In this document: piece by piece, positions 1 through 6,668 of the stretch
How the letters are laid out: every line of letters starts with the position of its first letter
Position numbering within the stretch: the stretch's first letter is position 1
Assembly: GCA_947466005.1 (NCBI GenBank)
Contig: CANIBV010000023.1
Location: forward strand, 1-15,944
From: Spartobacteria bacterium
GTDB lineage: Bacteria > Verrucomicrobiota > Verrucomicrobiia > Chthoniobacterales > UBA6821
Direction of reading: 5' to 3'
DNA length: 15,944 nt
Position numbers and translations under genes: made by a program
Notes under the pieces: model-generated
The model's database searches: none
What the model was told of the DNA's origin: nothing
Seen by the model: only the letters and a program-made list of their open reading frames with translations

Positions 1-582
1 CAGCGGAAAGCGGCTCGCAAGGAGCTTGGCATTCGGCAAGATGAGAAGATCGTCCTCTTTGTCGGCACGGGATGGGAAAGAAAGGGGCTGCGCTTTGCCA
101 TCCGGTCGGTTGAGTCACTGAATGATCCGAGTGTGAAGTTGCTTGTTGCCGGCTACGGATCGCAAAAGCGCTACGCCTCGCCCTCGGTGCGCTTCCTTGG
201 GGGAGTACAAAAGATGCCAATGGTCTACGATGCTGCGGACATCTTTCTCCTGCCGACCATCTTCGATCCCTTTCCTCTGGCTGGATTGGAAGCCCTCAGT
301 GCCGGTCTTCCAATCATCACAACGTCTGCCAATGGCGTCTCTGAGGTCATCACCCCCGGCATCCACGGCGAGGCAATTGACGAACCCTCCGATGTTTCCG
401 CTCTTGTCACAGCCCTCCGTAAATGGCTCGGTATCCTGAGTGATCCCGCCCGTTCGGATCAGGCCTGCTCTGCCTGCGCAGCACTCGCTTCGGAGTTCAC
501 GCTGGAGAGGAATCTCCGCGAGACGCTTACCGTGATCCGCGAGGTGATGGAGGAAAAAGCAGGGAGGACGTTACCCTCATAG
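1..582 (+). CDS. GT4-like glycosyltransferase, C-terminal part (5' end outside window)
   Basis: This is the C-terminal 193 residues of a group 1 (GT4, GT-B fold) glycosyltransferase, an enzyme class that transfers a sugar from a nucleotide-sugar donor, often in polysaccharide or lipopolysaccharide assembly. The frame is open from base 1, so the N-terminal acceptor domain lies outside the window. Visible marks of the donor-binding domain are VGTGWERKGL (about residues 21-30 of the visible part), a YDAADIFLLPT strand-helix, and the D-x7-E motif in DPFPLAGLEALSAGLP (D89 and E97), where GT4 enzymes usually carry E-x7-E. The GWERKG loop recalls the GFRRKG type loop of WaaG/RfaG enzymes, but donor and acceptor cannot be told from this. 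It ends at a TAG at 580-582 and is the only plus-strand gene seen, converging on the transglutaminase-like gene 52 bp away. Confidence 0.9.
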   Translation, partial: QRKAARKELGIRQDEKIVLFVGTGWERKGLRFAIRSVESLNDPSVKLLVAGYGSQKRYASPSVRFLGGVQKMPMVYDAADIFLLPTIFDPFPLAGLEALSAGLPIITTSANGVSEVITPGIHGEAIDEPSDVSALVTALRKWLGILSDPARSDQACSACAALASEFTLERNLRETLTVIREVMEEKAGRTLPS

Positions 583-634
583 GCTCCGACCCATCAGTCC
601 ATCACCTGAATGACTAAAAGGATTCTGGACGTAT

Positions 635-1537
635 TCAGCCCAACCGCAGCACCGACACCTCGACGACCATCTTGCGGGTGCCTTTTCCTCTGAAGGTTCC
701 GCCCACGGGACGGATATCGGCATAGTCGCGTCCCACTGCGAGCTTCACGTAGCGGGTGTCGCTTTCGCGACGGTGAGTCGGATCATACCCCTTCCATCCA
801 TAATTAGGGATGAAGACCTCGAGCCAGGCATGGCTGGCCTCGATCTCTCCGGGGAGCTTGTGCTGGTTGAGGAAATATCCGCTGACGTAGCGGGCGGGGA
901 TGCCGTGTGTCCGGCAGATTCCGAGCATCAGGTGGGCAAAGTCCTGGCAGACGCCCTGCTTCTTCTTGATCACCTCGTCCACGCGGGTGTTCACATTCGT
1001 CGAGAGCGGCGTGTACTTGTAGTTGCGGTGGATGTACTGGCCGATTGCGATGGTGTCGGTCCAGACATCCTGGAGGCCGTTCGGGAGGGCGTCCACGGCT
1101 TCGCGCCAGACATCCGCTCCGAGCGAGACGAACTCGGAGGCGTGGAGGAAATCAAAGTGATGTTCCTTTACCGAGGCCGCATCAAGGGACTCCTTGTCAG
1201 CCGAGGGGATGGAGCCACGTGACTCCACCAGAGTCTGCACTTCGGAAATGGCCACGACCTCGAGGGACTCGTGTGGTTCGGGGACATCGAAATAATGCAC
1301 GCAGTTGGCGTAGAAGTCGGGGTAATCACGCACGGACGAGGCGGGATCAAGCTGGAACTTGAAATCACGGCACCGCTGCAATGAATCAGTGATCGGTTGC
1401 AGGCGGGCCTCGTTGAAGCTGTCCTGAACAGCCCCCTCGTAGGTGTAGCGTGTGAGGTGAGAGATGGAGAGAAGCAATGGATCGGTCCAGGGACCGACCG
1501 AAGAGGTTTTCTGAATGGTCACGGCTGACGGAGTCAT
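635..1537 (-). CDS. Transglutaminase-like cysteine protease-fold protein (bacterial TGase N-terminal domain + TGase core)
   Basis: This 300-residue protein has the two-part layout of bacterial transglutaminase-like proteins. A beta-rich N-terminal domain (about 23-105, starting SISHLTRYTYEGAVQDSFNE) is followed by the papain-like core. The catalytic triad is visible: Cys197 in QGVCQDFAH, His236 in ASHAWLEVF and Asp252 in GYDPTH. No signal peptide is seen, so it is probably cytoplasmic. Family members are thought to act as peptidases or amide-bond transferases; the substrate is unknown. The ATG lies 2 bp after the stop codon of the alpha-E gene, so the two are probably translationally coupled. 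Together with the ATP-grasp gene they form the known three-gene cassette linked by comparative genomics to peptide tagging or synthesis and to Anbu proteasome-like peptidases. Function within the cassette is inference. Confidence 0.93.
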   Translation of the reverse strand: MTPSAVTIQKTSSVGPWTDPLLLSISHLTRYTYEGAVQDSFNEARLQPITDSLQRCRDFKFQLDPASSVRDYPDFYANCVHYFDVPEPHESLEVVAISEVQTLVESRGSIPSADKESLDAASVKEHHFDFLHASEFVSLGADVWREAVDALPNGLQDVWTDTIAIGQYIHRNYKYTPLSTNVNTRVDEVIKKKQGVCQDFAHLMLGICRTHGIPARYVSGYFLNQHKLPGEIEASHAWLEVFIPNYGWKGYDPTHRRESDTRYVKLAVGRDYADIRPVGGTFRGKGTRKMVVEVSVLRLG

Positions 1538-1539
1538 GA

Positions 1540-2619
1540 CTATTGCTGCTGCTGCATCTGCTGCTGGTGAAGGAGGATCTCCGCCTGGGTATCGACGGGA
1601 GGGTGATACATGTACTCTTGGTAGATGTGGTCGTCGAGGCGGTCGAGCGTTGTCTGGACGAGTTGGAGGAACTGATGGAGGCCGCTATCAAGAATCTCCT
1701 CGATGGTCATGAAGTTCATGTCGGAGAGAAGCTTACCGAAGGCCCGTTCCTCCGGGCTCTTGTATTCGCGGTGCTCCTTACCGCTCAGGCGGTGCAGATC
1801 CCCGTCGAGGTGCTGCATGCAGGCACGGATCGAGCGGGGGAAGGTGGGGGAGAAAATCAGGAACTCGGCCACCTTCTTCGGAAGGATATCCTCGACGTGG
1901 AAGCGGCGGTAGGCCTCCAGCGCGCTCGCCGATCGAAGGATCGCCTGCCACTGGGCGGCATCCACGGCCCCCCCCACATCCGACACGCTGGGCAGAAGGA
2001 TGTGATACTTGATATCGAGGATGCGCGTGGTCTTGTCTGCTCGCTCGAGGAACTTTCCCAGGTTGATGAACTCGTACCCTTCGTTGCGGGTGAAGGTTGA
2101 TCCTGTGAGTCCCTGAAAGAGGTGCGAGTATTTCTTGATCTGCTCGTAGAACTCGTGAGCGCCGCTCTGCCAGATCTCGCGGGCGTTACTCGACTTCAGG
2201 AAGAGGTAGCATTCGTTGAGCGTCTCGAACATCTCCAGGGAGATCTGGTCACGGACTTGGCGTGCATTCTCACGTGCGGAGAAGAGGCAGGAGATGATGG
2301 AGTTGGGGTTTTCCTCCCGGAAGGTCAGGAACTCAGTGACACTTTCGCTGTCGGCTTTCTCATACAGCTTGAAGAAGGTCTCTTCATCGCCCGCCGAGCA
2401 GAGGATCGGGAGCCAGTGTTTCTCAAGCTGATCGTCATTGAAGTCCGCGAAATCCAGCATCAACTGGAGATTCACGTCAAGGAGGCGGGCCATATTCTCC
2501 GAGCGCTCGATGTACCGGCTCATCCAGTAAAGGGAGTTGGCGACGCGCGAGAGCATGACGTGGCTGTCGCGCCGGTTGGAGATCGGCTTTTGTGCCGTGG
2601 GGGTCAGAAGTTCACTCAT
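1540..2619 (-). CDS. Alpha-E domain protein (DUF403 family)
   Basis: This 359-residue, mainly helical protein belongs to the alpha-E (DUF403) family, whose biochemical role is unknown but which nearly always accompanies circularly permuted ATP-grasp and transglutaminase-like genes. Family signatures are LSRVANSLYWMSRYIERSEN (from residue 23), SARENARQVRDQIS (114-127) and INLGKFLERADKTTRILDIK (185-204). The open frame continues to 2865, but that part overlaps the ATP-grasp gene and reads as arginine-rich antisense-like sequence, so I start at the ATG at 2619. Most relatives begin near MLSRV, so the ATG at 2556 (338 residues) is an alternative; neither start has a clear Shine-Dalgarno. The C-terminus is glutamine-rich, ending QQQMQQQQ. 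It lies 62 bp after the ATP-grasp gene and 2 bp before the transglutaminase gene. Confidence 0.92.
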   Translation of the reverse strand: MSELLTPTAQKPISNRRDSHVMLSRVANSLYWMSRYIERSENMARLLDVNLQLMLDFADFNDDQLEKHWLPILCSAGDEETFFKLYEKADSESVTEFLTFREENPNSIISCLFSARENARQVRDQISLEMFETLNECYLFLKSSNAREIWQSGAHEFYEQIKKYSHLFQGLTGSTFTRNEGYEFINLGKFLERADKTTRILDIKYHILLPSVSDVGGAVDAAQWQAILRSASALEAYRRFHVEDILPKKVAEFLIFSPTFPRSIRACMQHLDGDLHRLSGKEHREYKSPEERAFGKLLSDMNFMTIEEILDSGLHQFLQLVQTTLDRLDDHIYQEYMYHPPVDTQAEILLHQQQMQQQQ

Positions 2620-2681
2620 GTCGAAAAGGAATGCTCGGCTGATCGGATCGTCTTGTGATTGGGATCGTCGCCGGTCGGATC

Positions 2682-4127
2682 TTAGGAGTCCCCGTTGAGG
2701 ACCCAGGTGTCCTTGGAGCCGCCTCCTTGGGAGGAGTTCACCACAAGGGATCCCTTGCGAAGCGCCACGCGGGTGAGTCCGCCGGGGGTAACCGTGATCT
2801 TCTCGCCGTAGAGGACGTAGGGACGCAAATCGACGTGACGCCCCTCTAGACCCTCCACGCACCATGTCGGGTGGCGGGAGAGGGAGATGGGATGTTGGGC
2901 GATGAAGTTGCGTGGGTTGGCCCTGATCTGATCCCGGAAGGTGGATATCTCCTCCTGCGAGGCCCAGGGACCCATCAGCATGCCGTAGCCGCCGGCTTCG
3001 TTGGCGGATTTGACCACGAGCTTTTCGAGGTTATCCAGAATGAAGAGGCGGTCCTTGTTTTCGCTGGCGAGGTAGGTGTCGACATTCGGGAGGATGGGAT
3101 CCTCTCCGAGGTAGTACTTAATGATCTGTGGAACAAAGTAGTAGACCACCTTGTCGTCGGCGACTCCCGTCCCGATACTGTTGGCAAGGCTGACATTCCC
3201 GGAGCGGCAGGCGTTCACCAAGCCCGGCACGCCGAGGAGCGAGTCGGAGCGGAAGACGGTGGGATCAAGGAAGTCGTCATCAATGCGACGGTAGATGACA
3301 TCCACGGGGACGAGTCCCGAAGTGGTTCGCATGTAGACGCGTGCATCACGCACAACGAGGTCGCGTCCCTCGACGATCGGTATCCCCATCTGGCGGGCGA
3401 GGAAAGCATGCTCGAAGTAGGCGCTGTTAAAGACGCCCGGGGTCATCAGAACCACATTCGGCTGGATGCCACCGAGTGATGCCGGGGCGACATGCTGGAG
3501 CACCTTACGAAGCTCTGCCGCGTACCCATCCACAGGCTGAACCCGAGCTGAACGGTAGATGTCGGGAAAGGCGCGCTTCAGGGCCGTTCGATTCTCCAGC
3601 ATGTAGCTGGCGCCGGACGGGCAACGCAGATTGTCCTCCAGGACGAGGTAGTTGCCCTGACGGTCACGGATCAGGTCGCTGCCGCAAATGTGGATGTAGA
3701 TATCCTTCGGGACATTGCACCCCATGAACTCGCGCCTGAAATGCTTCGCCCCGAGAATGTAGTGGGGAGGGATGACGCGATCCTTGAGGATTTTCTGATC
3801 GTGGTAGATGTCGTGCAGGAAGAGGTTCAGCGCCGTGATACGCTGGATGAGACCTTTCTCGATCCGTTGCCACTCGGTGTCGGGAATGACACGGGGCATC
3901 AGGTCGAAGGGGAAGATCCTCTCCGTTCCCTGATCGTCATTGTAGACAGTGAAGGTGACGCCACTGCGCATGAAGGCGAGATCCACAGCTGTCTGCTTGC
4001 GACGATGCTCTTCGGAATCAAGGGAATGGAAGCGGTCCGCCACCTTCTGGTAGTGGGGGCGCACAGCACCAGCCTCAGTGAACATTTCATCGAAAAAGTC
4101 TTCTGTTTGGTAGTGATCGAGGAGCAT
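2682..4127 (-). CDS. Circularly permuted ATP-grasp family protein (DUF404/DUF407 type)
   Basis: This 481-residue protein matches the circularly permuted ATP-grasp family along its whole length, including the usual size. ATP-grasp enzymes activate a carboxylate as an acyl phosphate and join it to an amine; this subfamily is predicted to make peptide or amide bonds, with unknown substrates. Conserved blocks are LEDNLRCPSG (163-172), a TPGVFNSAYFEHAFLARQMG region (229-248), VDVIYRRIDDDFLDP (285-299), GTGVADDK (319-326), GGYGMLMGP (379-387) and SSQGGGSKDTW (465-475) near the C-terminus. No signal peptide is present, so a cytoplasmic role is expected. It is the first gene of the trio ATP-grasp, alpha-E, transglutaminase-like. 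The ATG at 4127 gives the expected family N-terminus, though no good Shine-Dalgarno precedes it. Confidence 0.95.
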   Translation of the reverse strand: MLLDHYQTEDFFDEMFTEAGAVRPHYQKVADRFHSLDSEEHRRKQTAVDLAFMRSGVTFTVYNDDQGTERIFPFDLMPRVIPDTEWQRIEKGLIQRITALNLFLHDIYHDQKILKDRVIPPHYILGAKHFRREFMGCNVPKDIYIHICGSDLIRDRQGNYLVLEDNLRCPSGASYMLENRTALKRAFPDIYRSARVQPVDGYAAELRKVLQHVAPASLGGIQPNVVLMTPGVFNSAYFEHAFLARQMGIPIVEGRDLVVRDARVYMRTTSGLVPVDVIYRRIDDDFLDPTVFRSDSLLGVPGLVNACRSGNVSLANSIGTGVADDKVVYYFVPQIIKYYLGEDPILPNVDTYLASENKDRLFILDNLEKLVVKSANEAGGYGMLMGPWASQEEISTFRDQIRANPRNFIAQHPISLSRHPTWCVEGLEGRHVDLRPYVLYGEKITVTPGGLTRVALRKGSLVVNSSQGGGSKDTWVLNGDS

Positions 4128-4276
4128 GGGTGCGGAGGGAAAGTGAAAAACTAAAGGTTCATGGCTGAAATGCTAAAAGGGGAGAGGTGTGGAAAGTTGG
4201 GGTCTATCCAGGGTGCCTCTCCATCTAAAATCTAAGAAAGCAATTCCAGCGCCAGATCCTCATGACTCATATCAAA
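4128..4276 (-). other. Intergenic gap with an inverted repeat, upstream of the ATP-grasp cassette
   Basis: This 149-bp gap is the longest non-coding stretch in the window and separates the tatA/EEP/thioredoxin-like run from the ATP-grasp cassette. It holds a perfect 7-bp inverted repeat, GGAGAGG at 4181-4187 and CCTCTCC at 4216-4222, with a 28-nt loop; on the minus strand the second arm is followed by CCTTTTAG. It could be a weak terminator of the upstream run or an operator. The gap probably carries the promoter of the cassette, but I found no convincing -35/-10 pair. Confidence 0.35.
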
Positions 4277-5314
4277 TTACTTATGTAGGAGTAACTCGTT
4301 AATTCTCAGCTCGTAGTTGTCGCGGGCGTTCAGGAATCGGAGGCATCCCTGCCTGTCGATCAGCCAGAGGGTGGGGAGTGCATTGATCCCGAACTTCCGG
4401 GCGATGGCATTGTGCCATCCCTTGCCGTCAAAGGCGACCGGCCAGGTGATTTTGAGGGCCCTCATGGCTGCATTCAGATTGTTAGCATCCTTATCGAGGC
4501 TCACCGAGACGACTTCAAGTGAGGGAACTTCAGTGGCGTAGCGTGCGAAGTGACTCATCCAGACGAGACTTGGTGCCGACTCCGCAGACCAGAATACGAC
4601 GGCCACCACATGCCCCAGCTCCTTGCTTAGGTCAAAGGAACGCCCGTCGGATGTCCTGAAGACCAGATCCACCGGTTTACCCAGTTGATCAAGGCGCTTC
4701 CGGTCATCCTGCAGACGTTGGGTCAGTCCATCATCCTTGCTCAGGGCCATGGCCCGCTCGATGAGGGGGCTCTTCTGCTCCGGGTGATTGTCACAGAGCG
4801 AGGCGGCCTCGGCAAGGAGACGGGGGGAGCGTCGGTCCTCGGGGAATGCCTGAGCAAAGGAGCTGGCACTGGCGATGGCATTCTCCCTGCGCTGATCGGG
4901 TGTGTTGCCCAGATTCTGCCACTGGAGCGAGATGCGGCGGAACATCGCTTCCGCCCGCTGTGCCTCATCGGGAGCCTGCTTTTCCAGAGCGATCAGTTGT
5001 GCCAACGCGGCATTGACGGCGGGGGAGTTGGCTTCCAGTGAGGCCAGACGGGCCTGCGCCACGGAGAGTCGGACACGGGATTCATAGGTATGCTGACCGT
5101 CGGGGGATTCCTTGACCTCCCTGAGGTATGCTTCATTGGCCGCAATCTGATCCTCGAAGTGAGTCTTCATCGCGGCCTTGGCCTTGGCGGGGTTGGGGGA
5201 TAGCTTCGTGATCGGCAGATCGAGTGAAGTGACCTGTGCCCAGTCGGCATGGAGGGGGGGCGCTCCTGCGGCGAGCGTGAGAGAGCAGGCAAGGAGAAGG
5301 GGTTGGAGTCTCAT
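4277..5314 (-). CDS. Exported thioredoxin-fold (TlpA/AhpC-TSA-like) protein lacking the CxxC motif
   Basis: This 345-residue protein starts with a signal peptide (hydrophobic residues about 5-18, likely cleavage after LHA at 23), so it should act outside the cytoplasm. Residues about 45-215 are charged and alanine-rich, probably helical and possibly TPR-like. Residues about 224-345 look like a TlpA-type thioredoxin fold: VDLVFRTSDGRSFDLSKELG, then a VVAVVFWSAESAPSLVWMSH strand and active-site helix, and the cis-proline loop ALPTLWLIDRQG with Pro314. The usual FWASWCPPC active site reads FWSAESAPS here (241-249), so both catalytic cysteines are absent and classical disulfide chemistry is not expected. 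A binding or structural role is my inference. It begins 10 bp after the EEP-family gene and probably shares its transcript. Confidence 0.82.
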   Translation of the reverse strand: MRLQPLLLACSLTLAAGAPPLHADWAQVTSLDLPITKLSPNPAKAKAAMKTHFEDQIAANEAYLREVKESPDGQHTYESRVRLSVAQARLASLEANSPAVNAALAQLIALEKQAPDEAQRAEAMFRRISLQWQNLGNTPDQRRENAIASASSFAQAFPEDRRSPRLLAEAASLCDNHPEQKSPLIERAMALSKDDGLTQRLQDDRKRLDQLGKPVDLVFRTSDGRSFDLSKELGHVVAVVFWSAESAPSLVWMSHFARYATEVPSLEVVSVSLDKDANNLNAAMRALKITWPVAFDGKGWHNAIARKFGINALPTLWLIDRQGCLRFLNARDNYELRINELLLHK

Positions 5315-5324
5315 GTGCAGGGAG

Positions 5325-6260
5325 TCAGTGGGGAGAGGAGAGTTTCAGTGAGAGGTAGAGGGGACAATGATCACTCGCCTCCTTCCAGAACGGGGGGCGT
5401 GCGATGCCGGATTGCGCCGGATCGATCTCGGACTCCAGTCTCTTTGCCACCATGATGTAGTCAATGCGGGAGTAGATGTCGGCGGCCCCCCAGTACTCGG
5501 TCCAGAGCTCCCCCCGGTCATCGGCCAGCGGCATCGCCTTGAGGCTGTCGGGCCAATCCGGCTTCCCCATGATCTGCCAGATTGCCTTCTCGTTCTTCGT
5601 GTCGTTGAAGTCTCCCATCAGCACCAAGCGTGTCGAGGCATCGGAACGCAGGATGTCGCGTACATAGCGTCTGAGCTCCCGTGACTCCGCCTCGCGGAGA
5701 TCGGATTCCTTGTACTCGGCGACCTCCAGCTTGGCCTTGAGATGGACGCAGAGGATGCGGACGCGGTATCCCGGCAACGGCTCCACTGTGATGTCCAGAA
5801 TGCCCCGTGGACTATGCAGCGTCACTCCTCCCACCCAGAGGGGAAGATTGCCCCGCGAGTGTTTCTCCACGATAGGATAACGGCTCAGGAGGGCAATGTG
5901 GCGCCTCGTGTCGTGGCCCTGGAGGTAGTCAGAGAAGGGGTAATCCAAGCCTGCCTTGCGGAGCCGCCGCTGCAGATCCTCAAGCTGCCTCGGTTCCCCG
6001 ATCTCCATCAACCCCAGGACATCGGGATGTACTGTCCCGATCATCTTAACGACAGACTCCTTTTCGGAGTCTGGCTTACCCGCATCGGTGCGAAGCTGCC
6101 CGTTGATCCGGCGGGTCATGGGGAGGTAATTCTCCACATTGTATGTGGCTACGCGGAATTCTCGTCCCCCTGGGAGATCGGATGGGTTGATCGCTACCGC
6201 AAGAGCAGCGGAGGAGAGGATCAGCCAACAGGCGACTCCAAAAGGAGCGAACACCCTCAT
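5325..6260 (-). CDS. Exported endonuclease/exonuclease/phosphatase (EEP) family protein
   Basis: This 311-residue protein has an N-terminal signal peptide (hydrophobic stretch about 6-23) followed by a complete DNase I-like EEP domain. The metal-binding and catalytic residues are in place: Asn41 in TYNVENY, Glu86 in LMEIGEP, His173 in CVHLKA, Asp217 and Asn219 in LMGDFND, Asp267 in SRIDYIM, and Asp297-His298 in ASDHCPL. Such proteins cleave phosphodiester bonds in nucleic acids, phosphoinositides or other phosphate esters; the substrate cannot be told from sequence. Secretion suggests nutrient scavenging or extracellular DNA degradation. There is no twin-arginine motif, so the Sec route is likelier than Tat despite the tatA gene just upstream. 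Gaps of 12 bp to tatA and 10 bp to the thioredoxin-like gene suggest one transcript. Confidence 0.9.
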   Translation of the reverse strand: MRVFAPFGVACWLILSSAALAVAINPSDLPGGREFRVATYNVENYLPMTRRINGQLRTDAGKPDSEKESVVKMIGTVHPDVLGLMEIGEPRQLEDLQRRLRKAGLDYPFSDYLQGHDTRRHIALLSRYPIVEKHSRGNLPLWVGGVTLHSPRGILDITVEPLPGYRVRILCVHLKAKLEVAEYKESDLREAESRELRRYVRDILRSDASTRLVLMGDFNDTKNEKAIWQIMGKPDWPDSLKAMPLADDRGELWTEYWGAADIYSRIDYIMVAKRLESEIDPAQSGIARPPFWKEASDHCPLYLSLKLSSPH

Positions 6261-6272
6261 TCCGGCTGGTGA

Positions 6273-6554
6273 CTAAGACTGCTTCTGCTCGCTCTTCGTC
6301 TCGGAGGTGCTGGCAGTGGAGGATGGGGACTCCGGCGATTCGGGGGAGGCGGGCTTCGCCGCTTCCTTGTCGAACTCCTCCTTGGCCTTCTTGAACTCAT
6401 TCACACTCTGGCCGAGGCTGCGGGCCAGATCCGGAAGACGCTTCGCTCCAAAGAGAACCAGCACGATGACCAGAAGGATGATCAGATCGGGCCCACTAGG
6501 CATACCAAAAGCCATCATGGGGTGGAATGCGGGGTGGGCGGCGATCAAGTGCAT
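6273..6554 (-). CDS. tatA: Sec-independent protein translocase subunit TatA
   Basis: TatA forms the pore-like oligomer of the twin-arginine translocase, which moves folded proteins across the inner membrane with TatC. The 93-residue product shows the family's short N-terminal membrane helix (about 22-36, DLIILLVIVLVLFG), the FGAKRLPDLARSLGQS hinge and amphipathic helix, and a charged Ser/Pro/Glu-rich tail. The Phe-Gly pair at the hinge is typical of TatA/TatE. The N-terminus is about 17 residues longer than usual before GPDLIILL; internal ATGs occur at 6518, 6515 and 6503. I keep the ATG at 6554 because AGGA lies 7 nt upstream, one of the few good Shine-Dalgarno sequences here. No tatC is in the window. 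It is followed 12 bp later by an exported EEP-family gene. Confidence 0.93.
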   Translation of the reverse strand: MHLIAAHPAFHPMMAFGMPSGPDLIILLVIVLVLFGAKRLPDLARSLGQSVNEFKKAKEEFDKEAAKPASPESPESPSSTASTSETKSEQKQS

Positions 6555-6561
6555 AGCTCTT

Positions 6562-6565
6562 TCCT
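6562..6565 (-). promoter_or_regulatory. Ribosome binding site of tatA
   Basis: On the minus strand AGGA lies 7 nt before the ATG at 6554. It decides the choice of this start over the downstream ATGs at 6518, 6515 and 6503, and stands out because most genes here lack a recognisable Shine-Dalgarno. Confidence 0.6.
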
Positions 6566-6588
6566 ACCATCACCTGCGCTTCCTGCAA

Positions 6589-6621
6589 CAAAACTCCTTC
6601 CGGGAGTGGGTGTCGTACCCA
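6589..6621 (-). terminator. Two adjacent small hairpins after rho (possible weak terminator or attenuator)
   Basis: Read on the minus strand, the 114-bp gap between rho and tatA contains TGGGT-ACGAC-ACCCA (6621-6607) directly followed by ACTCC-CGGAA-GGAGT (6607-6593) and then TTTTG. Both stems are perfect 5-bp pairs with 5-nt loops. The T-tract is short, so intrinsic termination would be weak; an attenuator or mRNA-end stabiliser fits equally well. Confidence 0.35.
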
Positions 6622-6668
6622 TGTTAAGCTCCTGAGCAATCTCCCAAATAGTTCGGGTTACGCCCAGT

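Noticed and set aside
606..638. CTGAAT...ATTCAG inverted repeat between the convergent genes, considered as a bidirectional terminator
   Set aside because: The stem is only 6 bp and A/T-rich with a 21-nt loop, has no T-tract, and overlaps the transglutaminase-like stop codon.
2620..2865. Open frame extending the alpha-E gene 82 codons upstream
   Set aside because: It overlaps the 3' end of the well-supported ATP-grasp gene, is rich in Arg and Gly in the manner of a shadow frame, and alpha-E proteins do not have such a domain.
1543..3479. Long plus-strand open frames (for example 1543-2100, 2122-2658, 2871-3479)
   Set aside because: They lie wholly antisense to strongly conserved genes, show no family motifs, and are typical shadows in a G+C-rich genome.
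5325..6260. EEP-family protein as a Tat substrate because of the tatA neighbour
   Set aside because: The N-terminal signal has no twin-arginine motif, so Sec export is more likely.
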